Origin: Actinoallomurus purpureus
GTDB lineage: Bacteria; Actinomycetota; Actinomycetes; Streptosporangiales; Streptosporangiaceae
Reading direction: 5' to 3'
Length of the DNA: 64,000 bases
Assembly: GCF_024055795.1 (NCBI RefSeq)
Contig: NZ_JAMXMY010000007.1
Span: 248,001 to 312,000 of the forward strand
In this document: in pieces, positions 56,879 to 64,000 of the stretch
Numbering within the stretch: position 1 is the stretch's first letter
Layout: every line of letters starts with the position of its first letter
Notes under the pieces: model-generated
The model's database searches: none
Told to the model about the DNA's origin: nothing
The model's input: the letters and a program-made list of their open reading frames with translations, nothing else
Translations under genes and position numbers: made by a program

Positions 56879-57082
56879 GCGCGAACCGTACGCCGCTCGA
56901 CCGCTACTGGGTATGGTGCCGGCCCGATCCTCGACCCCCTGCGGGCTTGCCGCGAACCCGAGATCACCTTTTCGCGTGACGCAGCATGCCCGGATGACCA
57001 TAAAGTGCATGCCCGCCACGGTGACCGAAAGCGACGTTACACTGGGTCGCCCAAGGTCGGGATTCATCAGTCGGAGGTCGTC

Positions 57083-58432
57083 ATGCATGTCGCCAGGCTG
57101 GAGATATCCGGCGTACGCGGCTTTTCTGGCGATCGCTCGGTTGAGCTCGATTTCTCTCGCCCCGACGGATCACTCGCCGGCTGGACCGTACTCGCCGGCA
57201 GAAACGGATCGGGTAAATCAACACTTCTCCAGGCATTGGCCCTATTGCTCGCAGGCCCGCGATCCACGGCATTCATTCCAAGCCTCGCCGATTGGATAAG
57301 CACCGGCAGCACGACCGCGAGGATGGCGGCCACACTCCGCGCATCCGCCATGGATGCGTACCAGCCCACTCTGTTCGACAACCCCGCATCAGAGCCTAGG
57401 GTTTGGATGGATTTCGTAGGGCCGTCATCAGATACCGGCCAGGGACAGGATCTCCAAGAGCCCGAATTCTCCGGTACAGGAGTCGACTCACTCGCACGTC
57501 CCCACGGAATTCACTCTGTCGCCGGGACCTCTCTCGGATGGTTCTACGCGGGTTACGGGCCGTTTCGCCACTTGGGGACGGCCGGAGCATGGAGACGCCG
57601 AGGAGGCGGCGCTTCGAAAGTCGCACGTCAGGTGTCTTCGCTGTTCGACGAGAGCGTCTCTTTGGCGGATGGCATCGGCTGGCTGATCGAACAGCATTTG
57701 TACCAACTCGAGGGCCGGCGCGGAGCCGCGGAATTCCTCCGGACGGTGCTGAGCCTTCTCGGCGATGGTCTTCTGCCCGACGGATTCCAGGTCTGCCGGG
57801 TTGATTCGGAAGGACTGTGGGTCTCGCACCAGGGCACCGAATTTCCGCTACGGGAGATGAGTGATGGATACCGTGCTGTCACCGCGCTGGTGGTCGACAT
57901 GGTGCGGCAGATGCACATCGCATACCGCGACCTCACGCTGGAGTACCAAGGCGACACCCCCACGCTCCCGTACCCGGGCGTCGTTCTGATCGACGAGGTC
58001 GACGCGCATCTACACGTGAGCTGGCAGAAGGTGATCGGCACCTGGCTGAAGGAGCATTTCCCTCAGATACAGTTCATCGTCACGACCCACAGTCCCTATG
58101 TCTGCCAGAGCGCGGACCCGGGCGGTCTCATCCTCCTCCCTGGCCCCGGCGAGCGAAAATCGCCCCACGCGGTAGATGACGACCTATACGAACGGGTTGT
58201 CTACGGCAGCGGCGACGACGCGGTTCTCAGCGATTTGTTCGGCATCGGATCACCATACTCCGCCGTTGCGGAGAAGCTTCGTCGAAGGCTCGGCGACCTT
58301 GAGGTCAAGGTGCTGGACGGATCGGCGTCAGAAGCCGAGGCCAACGAATACAAGAGACTGAGCAGCGCATTGACCAGTTCGCTCAGCGCCCGCATCGACG
58401 AGGTGGCGGCTCGGTTGGGGCGCGAGAGATGA
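57083..58432 (+). CDS. AAA/ABC-type ATPase of a Septu-like defence module (PtuA-like)
   Basis: A 449-residue ABC/SMC-like ATPase. Walker A is GRNGSGKS at residues 39-46. A signature-like MSDGYRAV is near 259, Walker B is VVLIDEVDAHLH at 300-311, and the switch histidine lies in TTHSP at 334-338. The C-terminal 100 residues are helical. An HNH nuclease gene overlaps its stop by four bases, the PtuA-PtuB arrangement of the Septu anti-phage system. The ATG at 57083 follows GGAGGT at five bases. Codon use is more AT-rich than nearby genes, suggesting transfer. No reverse transcriptase is seen, arguing against a retron. Confidence 0.78.
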   Translation: MHVARLEISGVRGFSGDRSVELDFSRPDGSLAGWTVLAGRNGSGKSTLLQALALLLAGPRSTAFIPSLADWISTGSTTARMAATLRASAMDAYQPTLFDNPASEPRVWMDFVGPSSDTGQGQDLQEPEFSGTGVDSLARPHGIHSVAGTSLGWFYAGYGPFRHLGTAGAWRRRGGGASKVARQVSSLFDESVSLADGIGWLIEQHLYQLEGRRGAAEFLRTVLSLLGDGLLPDGFQVCRVDSEGLWVSHQGTEFPLREMSDGYRAVTALVVDMVRQMHIAYRDLTLEYQGDTPTLPYPGVVLIDEVDAHLHVSWQKVIGTWLKEHFPQIQFIVTTHSPYVCQSADPGGLILLPGPGERKSPHAVDDDLYERVVYGSGDDAVLSDLFGIGSPYSAVAEKLRRRLGDLEVKVLDGSASEAEANEYKRLSSALTSSLSARIDEVAARLGRER

Positions 58433-59157
58433 TCCCGATCATGCGGCATCCCTTGGACGATGGGCTGGGATCGCGGTTGAGCGCCCGTACGACCGCCCTG
58501 AAAGCGAACGCGCATTCCCCCGAGGCGGCGCGGCGCGCCTGGAAGTCCGCGTCCGCCGAGCGGCAGGGGCTACGCGAACGACTGAACCGCATGGCCGCAG
58601 GGATCATGCGCTGCATGTACTGCGGGGACAACCTCGGAACCGACATCGACCACTTCGAACCCATCAGTCGCGCCCCGCTGAGAACCTTCGAGTGGCCGAA
58701 TCATCTACTTGCCTGCAGCTTCTGCAACAGCAATCAGAAACGCGATACGTATCCCTGCGACCCTCAAGGCACACCCCTTTTGATCGACCCCTCAACAGAA
58801 GATCCAAATGAGCATCTGAGATTGGCCTTAGCGACCGGCGAATATCGACACCTCACGGCGAAAGGAGAGGTGACGATCCAGGTCTTCGGCCTGAATCGAG
58901 CCGACCTCGTCCGGGGCCGGGCCGGAGCGTTCCACACCCGCCGAGCGGTCCTGTGTCACGCTCGGTCACTTCTCTACGGTGACCGCAAGGACGAGGCCGA
59001 CCGCTGCTTGCGAGCTCTGGCCGAGGAGCCTCATGCGAGCGTTCTCCACGCGATGCTGCGGTCGGTCGACCTGCCGGGCGCGGTGGTGGTGCTGGGAGCG
59101 GACGTCGTCGCGGCACTCAGGGACCCGAAGATCCTCGACCTCCTGAGTCTCACTTAG
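58429..59157 (+). CDS. HNH endonuclease of a Septu-like defence module (PtuB-like)
   Basis: A 242-residue HNH nuclease. CMYC (62-65) and CSFC (96-99) form the zinc site. The catalytic core reads DIDHFEPISR with H75, then FEWPNHLLACSFCNSNQK. This matches the PtuB-type or TIGR02646-like HNH proteins that act with an ATPase partner. The ATG at 58429 overlaps the ATPase stop (ATGA). The last 90 residues are helical and may mediate complex formation. In Septu the nuclease is held by the ATPase and released on infection; that role here is inference. Confidence 0.8.
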   Translation: MIPIMRHPLDDGLGSRLSARTTALKANAHSPEAARRAWKSASAERQGLRERLNRMAAGIMRCMYCGDNLGTDIDHFEPISRAPLRTFEWPNHLLACSFCNSNQKRDTYPCDPQGTPLLIDPSTEDPNEHLRLALATGEYRHLTAKGEVTIQVFGLNRADLVRGRAGAFHTRRAVLCHARSLLYGDRKDEADRCLRALAEEPHASVLHAMLRSVDLPGAVVVLGADVVAALRDPKILDLLSLT

Positions 59158-59177
59158 GGGACGACTGTAGTACCGCG

Positions 59178-59513
59178 TCAGCGGGTGAGGATGGCGGCGC
59201 TGCCGTAGGAGCCGCCGAAGCCGGTGCAGAGGGCGACCTCGGCTCCGGCGACCTGGTTCACCCCGTCGCCGCGCAGCTGGCGCACCGCCTCGCCGCGCAG
59301 CTGGCGCACCGCCTCGGCGACGTTGTTGAGGCCGTGGACGTAGCCCTCCGACAGCAGCCCGCCGTGCGGGTTGACGGTGCCGAGGCCGTGGTGCAGCGTC
59401 TCGGCCAGGTCAGATCGGCCGCACAGCCCGAAGTCCTCCAGCTGCCGGGGGACCAGCCAGGAGTACGCGTCGTAGAGCAGGGCCACGTCGATGTCGGCGG
59501 GCGTCATGCCCGC
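59178..59513 (-). pseudogene. truncated thiolase copy with internal deletion
   Basis: This copy keeps only the last third of the gene at 54496-55590, from GMTPADIDVALLYDAYSWL to GSYGSAAILTR. It is joined directly to the duplicated promoter region. About 800 bp, including the start codon and two thirds of the coding region, are lost. A 24-bp tandem duplication (59268-59291 and 59292-59315) inserts eight extra residues, giving EAVRQLRGEAVRQLRG. A 126-codon frame opening at an ATG in the former promoter could still be read, but a functional product is improbable. Confidence 0.88.
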
Positions 59514-59629
59514 GACGGCCGGGCGGCAGGGGCCGCGCTGGCGGGGGCGACCCGGCATGGTGCCGCCAGTCTGTCATAACAATCGCTTGCTCGGCAGCTG
59601 GCCCGATCCGGCCCCGGAAACGATCTTGA
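59514..59629. repeat. duplicated thiolase promoter, copy 2, with KstR2-like operator (site 7)
   Basis: This is the partner of the 116-bp repeat at 55606-55721. The operator AACAATCGCTTGCT (59578-59591) is unchanged. It now stands before the broken thiolase copy and 57 bases from the start of the divergent methyltransferase gene, so it might affect that gene instead. Confidence 0.88.
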
Positions 59630-59647
59630 CAGGGCATACTGACTCCC

Positions 59648-60442
59648 GTGCCAAGCGACAATGGGACTCCTCCCGCCTTCGACGTGAACATCCCGAGTTC
59701 GGCGCGGATGTATGACTACGCGCTCGGAGGCAAGGACAATTACGCCGTCGACCGGGAGACCGCGGAGCGCATCTTCACCGCGTTCCCCGCCCTGCGTGAG
59801 CTGGTGGTGGCCAATCGCGGCTTCCTGACCCGGGCGGTGCGTTTCATCGCCGACCAGGGCGTACGCCAGTTCGTCGACCTGGGGGCCGGAATCCCCACCT
59901 CGCCGAACGTTCACGAGATCGCCCGCGAGGTCCACCCGGACGCCCGCGTCGTCTACGTGGACCACGATCCGATCGTCGCCGCCCACAGCAGGGCGCTGCG
60001 CGCGGACGGGGAGGGGGTCGCCGTCGTCGAGGCGGACATCCGCGAACCCGATGCGGTTCTGTCCCGGATCGAGGACGAGGGGCTCATCGACTTCGCCGAG
60101 CCGGTCGGTGTCCTCTTCATCGACGTGCTGCACTTCGTCACCGATGACGAGGACCCGGCGGCGATCGTCGCACGCTTCGGGGATCGCCTCGCACCGGGCA
60201 GTCACCTGGCACTCTCCGCCGCGTGCAGTGACGGGGTCGACCCCGAGAGCGCCGAGAAGGTCACCGCGGCCTACAAGAACGCCACGACCCCGCTGGTCCC
60301 GCGCACCCGTGACCAGATCGAACGCTTCCTCCACGGTTTCGAGCCCGTCTCGCCGGGGCTGGTCAACATGGCCGTCTGGCGCGCCGCAGGACGGGACATC
60401 CCCGGCGGACTGGCGGGTGTCGCCCGCAAACCCGCCCCATGA
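59648..60442 (+). CDS. SAM-dependent methyltransferase (Methyltransf_19 / DUF574 type)
   Basis: A 264-residue protein of a family abundant in actinomycetes. The opening NIPSSARMYDYALGGKDNYAVDRETAE is diagnostic. The SAM-binding motif is FVDLGAGIPTSPNVHEIA near residue 78, followed by VVYVDHDPIV. The target is unknown; members are scattered in regulatory and secondary-metabolite contexts. The GTG at 59648 lies eight bases after a CATACT -10-like box, so the transcript may be leaderless. Confidence 0.9.
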   Translation: MPSDNGTPPAFDVNIPSSARMYDYALGGKDNYAVDRETAERIFTAFPALRELVVANRGFLTRAVRFIADQGVRQFVDLGAGIPTSPNVHEIAREVHPDARVVYVDHDPIVAAHSRALRADGEGVAVVEADIREPDAVLSRIEDEGLIDFAEPVGVLFIDVLHFVTDDEDPAAIVARFGDRLAPGSHLALSAACSDGVDPESAEKVTAAYKNATTPLVPRTRDQIERFLHGFEPVSPGLVNMAVWRAAGRDIPGGLAGVARKPAP

Positions 60443-60497
60443 GCCGGCCCCGCGAGCCCGCTGTTCGGCGGGCTGGCGGTCGTCTCGATCCCCGCAG

Positions 60498-60531
60498 GCC
60501 CCTCCCGGCGTTCGGCGGGCGCGGGAGGGGC
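60498..60531. terminator. bidirectional hairpin terminator
   Basis: A perfect 10-bp stem (GCCCCTCCCG and complement) with a 14-base loop lies between the convergent methyltransferase and Dabb genes. Confidence 0.8.
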
Positions 60532-60548
60532 TCCGGACGCTCAGCGCG

Positions 60549-60848
60549 TCACAGGTCGTACTGCACCGCGGCGCGTTCGGCGAGGATCGGCTTGATGTAC
60601 TCGTCGATGACCGCGCGGTGCACCGGATGGTCGCGATAGACGACATAGGCGTCGCGGTCGGCGAAGTCGGCGACCACGGCGAAGTCGAAGTTGCCGTCGT
60701 TCAGCCCGGCGTCGCCGCCCACGTGGTACGCCGCGATCTCGGGGATGGCGCCGGGCAGGGCGTTCAGCCGGCCCACCACCTCCCGCCTCCGCTCGTCCGT
60801 CGCGCTCTCGTTCCACCGGAAAACCACCACGTGCCGGAATCCGGCCAT
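60549..60848 (-). CDS. Dabb-family stress-responsive alpha/beta-barrel protein
   Basis: A 99-residue dimeric alpha+beta barrel protein. FRHVVVFRWNESATDE at the N-terminus and FDFAVVADFADRDAYVVYRDHPVHRAV are the classic Dabb pattern. Members act as small stress proteins or as cyclases and degradative enzymes. Nothing here shows the substrate. The ATG at 60848 follows GGAGGGG. Confidence 0.9.
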   Translation of the reverse strand: MAGFRHVVVFRWNESATDERRREVVGRLNALPGAIPEIAAYHVGGDAGLNDGNFDFAVVADFADRDAYVVYRDHPVHRAVIDEYIKPILAERAAVQYDL

Positions 60849-60957
60849 GTCCCCTCCTCGGTCGATGCTTCGCTGCAGACGATACGAGAAGGGCCCCGGC
60901 GGTCACCGGGCGCCTCCCAACGCCGCGCTCTCGCTCCGCGGCTCTCTGCGGGCCGGT

Positions 60958-61152
60958 TCATCCCGCCAGGTGCGCCGCCGTGCGTTCGGCCAGGTCGAAG
61001 GCCTTCCGCCGGACGCGCGAGGGCGGCCGGGCTTTCGCCCGGCCGCCCGTCCCACTGGGCCGGTCAGGCCCAGGACACGCCGCCCATCGCAGGCCTCCTT
61101 CCCCCACGCCGATCAGGGTCGCCGCTCCCCCGAGAATGACGATCTCTGACAT
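60958..61152 (-). CDS. possible 64-residue small protein
   Basis: An ATG at 61152 opens a frame beginning MSEIVILGGAATLIGVGEGG and ending in a basic region. TTGCCC and TAGCCT, 16 bases apart, precede it and would give a leaderless transcript. There is no ribosome site, and a strong hairpin lies inside the frame. No family is recognised, so the gene may not be real. The rest of the 524-bp gap between 60848 and 61373 holds no other gene besides the hairpin and operator listed. Confidence 0.25.
   Translation of the reverse strand: MSEIVILGGAATLIGVGEGGLRWAACPGPDRPSGTGGRAKARPPSRVRRKAFDLAERTAAHLAG
61021..61048. terminator. strong GC-rich hairpin
   Basis: A perfect 12-bp stem (GGGCGGCCGGGC and complement) encloses a TTTC loop. 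It resembles actinomycete intrinsic terminators without a T-tract. Which transcript it ends is unclear. Confidence 0.6.
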
Positions 61153-61293
61153 AGAGGCTAGGGAAACGATCACTGCGGGCAAATACGTAGTTTGACATAT
61201 TTTGTAGGTATCACCGCCTGTATGCGGCAATTCACGGCAGGTATTCCATCTCCCCGACCTCTTCCAGGACTCCATCCCGGGCGACATGCCTGC

Positions 61294-61318
61294 TACGCTA
61301 CCAAGCGAGCGCTTGGTA
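61294..61318 (+). promoter_or_regulatory. promoter -10 with KstR2-like operator, site 8
   Basis: A TACGCT -10 box (61294-61299) is followed by the nearly perfect palindrome TACCAAGCGAGCGCTTGGTA (61299-61318). The layout repeats that of 20722-20745, including the preceding CTGC. The contained 14-mer AGCGAGCGCTTGGT has one mismatch to the KstR2 motif. Confidence 0.78.
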
Positions 61319-61372
61319 CACGGCCGGTCGCGGCACGCCGAGGCGACAGCGGGAGAAGGGGCCCTATTCGTC

Positions 61373-62431
61373 ATGAAGTTCTCCACCTTCCACCTCTTCC
61401 ACCGGTTCGAAGGGCAGACCGTCCGGGAGGTGTACGACTACCAGATCGAGATCGCCGAGCTCTGCGAAGAGCTGGGCTTCGACGGACTCTGGGTGGCCGA
61501 GCACCACTTCCGCGACTACGGCGTCATTCCGAACATCTTCCCCCTGCTGTCCCACCTCGCCGCGCGCACCGAACGGCTGCGACTCGGCACCGGGATCGTC
61601 GTGCTGCCGCTGCACAACCCCGTCCACGTGGCCGAGGAGGCCGCGATGGTCGACCTGCTGTCCGGCGGCAGACTCGAGATGGGCATCGGCCGCGGCTACC
61701 AGAGTGTGGAGTTCGAGAGCTTCGGCGTCGACCTGGGCGAGGCCCGCGAGCGCTTCAACGAGGCACTCGACATGATCATCGCGCTGTGGACGCAGGAGAA
61801 CGTCCACTTCCAGGGCAAGTTCTACGGCACGGGCAAGGAGGTCACCCTCATGCCGCGGCCGGTGCAGCGACCGCACCCGCCGCTGCACGTCGCCGCCGTG
61901 AGCCCCGAGACCGTCGAGCTGTACGCCGCGCGCGGGCTGCCGATCCTCGCCGACCCCTCCGCGCCCTTCAAGAAGATCGCCAAGGCCGCGGAGACCTGGC
62001 ACGAGACCGCACGGGCGAGCGGCGTCGACACCGAGGGGACCGAGCTCGTGGCCAGCCGGTCGGTGTACGTCGCGCCGACCGTCGAGCAGGCCCGAGCCGA
62101 CCAGGCCCGCTTCGAGAGCTCATTCGACCGGTCGCGCATCTTCAACCGGCAGAGCGCGCCGATCGACTCCCGGACCGGCCAGGTCGCCAAGGGCTTCGAG
62201 TACTGGCAGGACCGCTACCTCAAGGGCGGGGAGGTCGGCAACGACTTCCGCTGGGAGCAGCTGGAGGTCATCGGCGACCCTGACCGCGTCATCAACCAGA
62301 TCAAGATGATCCAGGACTTCGGGTTCGCCAACCTCATGTGCGACTTCGGCAGCACCCGGCCGGTCCCCATCGAGGAGATGAAGAAGGTCCTGCGGTTCTT
62401 CGCCGCCGAGGTGATGCCGGCCTTCCGCTGA
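61373..62431 (+). CDS. luciferase-like monooxygenase (LLM family), second
   Basis: A 352-residue luciferase-superfamily oxidoreductase. LWVAEHHFRDYGVIPNIFPLL, ERLRLGTGIVVLPLHNPVHVAEE and LSGGRLEMGIGRGYQ are the family motifs. The ATG at 61373 was chosen at the conserved N-terminus KFSTFHLF; the GGGAGAAGGG upstream is 12 or 13 bases away. The KstR2-like operator at 61299 controls it by inference. It precedes an adenylate-forming gene, as does the luciferase-like gene at 20778. It is a paralogue, not a close duplicate, of that gene. Confidence 0.88.
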   Translation: MKFSTFHLFHRFEGQTVREVYDYQIEIAELCEELGFDGLWVAEHHFRDYGVIPNIFPLLSHLAARTERLRLGTGIVVLPLHNPVHVAEEAAMVDLLSGGRLEMGIGRGYQSVEFESFGVDLGEARERFNEALDMIIALWTQENVHFQGKFYGTGKEVTLMPRPVQRPHPPLHVAAVSPETVELYAARGLPILADPSAPFKKIAKAAETWHETARASGVDTEGTELVASRSVYVAPTVEQARADQARFESSFDRSRIFNRQSAPIDSRTGQVAKGFEYWQDRYLKGGEVGNDFRWEQLEVIGDPDRVINQIKMIQDFGFANLMCDFGSTRPVPIEEMKKVLRFFAAEVMPAFR

Positions 62432-62524
62432 CGCCCACCCCGGATCGCACCCGCGCAAGCCCCGCCTCCACGACACGCACACCCGACCCGACCTCTGCAC
62501 GCGCGGGATTCGACAGGAGACGTG

Positions 62525-64000
62525 ATGTCCGTACACGGGTTGACCCTGGGAGACGTTCTCGGCGAGCACCGGCGCGGCCGGCCACTCGGCCTGGCGGTCG
62601 TGGACGCGGACGTACGCCTGACCTATGCCGGGCTCGACGAGCGGGTGAACCGGCTCGCCGCCGCGCTGGCCGCCGACGGGGTCGCGCCGGGCGAGCGCGT
62701 CCTGTGGCTCGGCCGCAACTCCTTCCGGGTCCTGGAGCTGCTGCTGGCCGCCGCCCGGCTCGGCGCGATCTTCTGTCCCGCCAACTGGCGGCAGAGCGCC
62801 GACGAACTGACGTTCGTCCTGGACGACCTGCGGCCCGCCGTCGTCGTGTTCGAGGAGTCCGAGGCGGCCGGGCAGGCCCGCACCCGTACCGCCGCATGGG
62901 CCCGCTGGATCGCCGCCGGCGAGGAGTACGACGCCTGGGCCGCCGCCGGCGCTCCGACGGAGCCCGCCGTGGAGGTCGCACCCGATCGCCCGGTGCTCGC
63001 CCAGTACACGGCGGCGTTCGACGGGCGGCCGGCGGCGGCCCTGCTCAGCCACTCGGCGCTGATCGCGCACTCCATGGCGATCCTGCACATCCGGCAGATG
63101 GAGGACGGCTTCACCTACCTCGGCTGCGGGCCGCTCTTCCACGTCGGAACGATGATGTTCTGCCTGGCCACCTTCCAGCTCGGCGGCACGAACGTCTTCA
63201 CCCCCGCGTACGACCCGAAGGAGGTCTGCCGGCTCATCGAGGCCGAGCGCTGCACCCAGGCGTTCCTGTTCGGCCCGATGATCGACCAGCTCGTCGAGGC
63301 GAACTCCGGCGGCACCTACGACCTGTCGTCGCTGCGCTTCGTCTCCCACTCCCCCGAGTGGGACGCCATGATCACGGTCGACGACAGCCCGTGGTGCGCC
63401 TCGAAGATGGGCGGCTACGGGCAGACCGAGGTGGGCGGCATGCTCACGTTCCTCGGCCTGGCCCCCGGCGGGCAGGGGTACGCCGGGCGAACCTCCCCGC
63501 TCGCCCACGTGCGCATTCTCGACCCGGAGGGGAACGAGGTGCCCGCCGGGGAGACCGGCGAGATCTGCGCCCGGGGCCCCGGCGTGTTCAGCGGCTACTG
63601 GAACCGGCCCGAGCTGAACGCGGCCAAGACGGCGGGCGGCTGGCACCACACCGGCGACCTCGGCCGCCGGGAGCCCGACGGCACCCTCACGTTCATCGGC
63701 CCGAGGCTGCGGCTGATCAAATCGGCCAACGAGAACATCTATCCCGCCGAGGTCGAGCGCGCGCTGAAGTCGCACGAGGCCGTCGCCGACGCGGCCGTGA
63801 TCGGCGTGCCGGACCCCGAATGGGGCCAGAACGTCAAGGCGATCGTCGTCCTGAAGGAGGGCGCGTCGCTGACGCGCGAGCAGGTCGTCGAGCACGTGCG
63901 GTCCCAGATCGCCTCGTACAAGAAGCCGCGCCATGTCGAGTTCGCCGCGTCCATCCCGAAGAAGGGGTACACGCCGGACTACGACGCCCTCGACGCGGCG
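62525..64000 (+). CDS. adenylate-forming (FadD-like) protein with degenerate ATP loop, cut by window edge
   Basis: At least 492 residues of an acyl-CoA synthetase-like protein; the stop lies beyond the right edge. The fold is clear from GGYGQTEVGG, GEICARGPGVFSGYW, HHTGDLGRREPDG and SANENIYPAEVERAL. However, the phosphate loop YTSGTTGxPKG is replaced by YTAAFDGRPAA at residues 161-171. The C-terminal catalytic Lys is also absent (IPKKGYTPDYDAL where PxNxxGK is expected). It may lack adenylation or be a repurposed acyl-CoA binder. The ATG at 62525 follows AGGAGA at six bases, 93 bp after the luciferase-like gene, so they share an operon. Confidence 0.85.
   Translation, partial: MSVHGLTLGDVLGEHRRGRPLGLAVVDADVRLTYAGLDERVNRLAAALAADGVAPGERVLWLGRNSFRVLELLLAAARLGAIFCPANWRQSADELTFVLDDLRPAVVVFEESEAAGQARTRTAAWARWIAAGEEYDAWAAAGAPTEPAVEVAPDRPVLAQYTAAFDGRPAAALLSHSALIAHSMAILHIRQMEDGFTYLGCGPLFHVGTMMFCLATFQLGGTNVFTPAYDPKEVCRLIEAERCTQAFLFGPMIDQLVEANSGGTYDLSSLRFVSHSPEWDAMITVDDSPWCASKMGGYGQTEVGGMLTFLGLAPGGQGYAGRTSPLAHVRILDPEGNEVPAGETGEICARGPGVFSGYWNRPELNAAKTAGGWHHTGDLGRREPDGTLTFIGPRLRLIKSANENIYPAEVERALKSHEAVADAAVIGVPDPEWGQNVKAIVVLKEGASLTREQVVEHVRSQIASYKKPRHVEFAASIPKKGYTPDYDALDAA

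Noticed and set aside
57083-59157. Retron or Gabija-type system
   Set aside because: No reverse transcriptase, retron RNA, helicase or TOPRIM domain accompanies the ATPase-HNH pair.
55606-59629. Composite transposon bounded by the 116-bp repeats
   Set aside because: The repeats are direct, contain a gene promoter, lack terminal inverted repeats, and no transposase lies between them.
62120-63934. A 604-codon minus-strand frame at the right edge
   Set aside because: It lies opposite the luciferase-like and FadD-like genes, which carry family motifs on the plus strand.

Overview
The window is high-GC DNA with GTG and TTG starts beside ATG, strong GGAGG ribosome sites, and many 4-base ATGA or GTGA gene overlaps. 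It looks like a chromosomal segment of a filamentous actinomycete. A Streptosporangiales (Actinomadura-like) host is a guess based on gene content and order. No rRNA, tRNA, CRISPR array or complete insertion sequence was seen.

Region 1 (1-15509, mostly minus strand) is the translation and RNA housekeeping block. It reads rimP-nusA-ylxR-infB-ylxP-rbfA-DHH phosphoesterase-truB, then ribF, rpsO, pnp and an M16 peptidase cut by the left edge. A membrane glycosyltransferase, a tiny zinc-ribbon protein and a CGNR regulator sit between truB and ribF. Region 2 (15677-18097) holds two ferritin-like DUF4439 proteins and a ThrE-type exporter.

Region 3 (18200-29400) is an acyl-CoA and steroid-type catabolic region. 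It has two acyl-CoA dehydrogenases (one very like FadE30/IpdE1), a FadD3-like ligase, a luciferase-like monooxygenase, a flavin reductase, and a thiolase-fold plus DUF35 pair. Related genes return at 54496-55590 (thiolase) and 61373-64000 (second luciferase-like enzyme and an odd adenylate-forming protein). A KstR2-like TetR regulator lies at 49775. Eight palindromes close to the published KstR2 motif stand in front of these genes and the regulator, so this looks like one scattered regulon.

Region 4 (29400-42156) carries a repeat-bearing membrane protein, an epimerase, Pth2, RpiB-like, Nudix and Ser/Thr kinase genes. It also carries a cellobiose uptake locus (cebE-cebF-cebG-bglC-cebR) with a perfect CebR operator, and a PPOX protein.

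Region 5 (42359-48782) is an unusual cell-surface locus. It has three secreted WxL-like beta-sandwich proteins, two membrane-anchored DUF916-type (WxL-interacting) proteins, and a secreted seven-bladed propeller of the virginiamycin-lyase fold that lacks the catalytic histidines.

Region 6 (49003-60848) has an HAD hydrolase, the KstR2-like regulator, an MMPL transporter and a DUF234-type ATPase. It ends in a scarred stretch. There, a two-gene ATPase-HNH module resembling the Septu anti-phage system sits between an intact and a broken copy of the same thiolase gene, next to fragments of an MMPL transporter and a sensor kinase. A SAM methyltransferase and a Dabb protein close the region.
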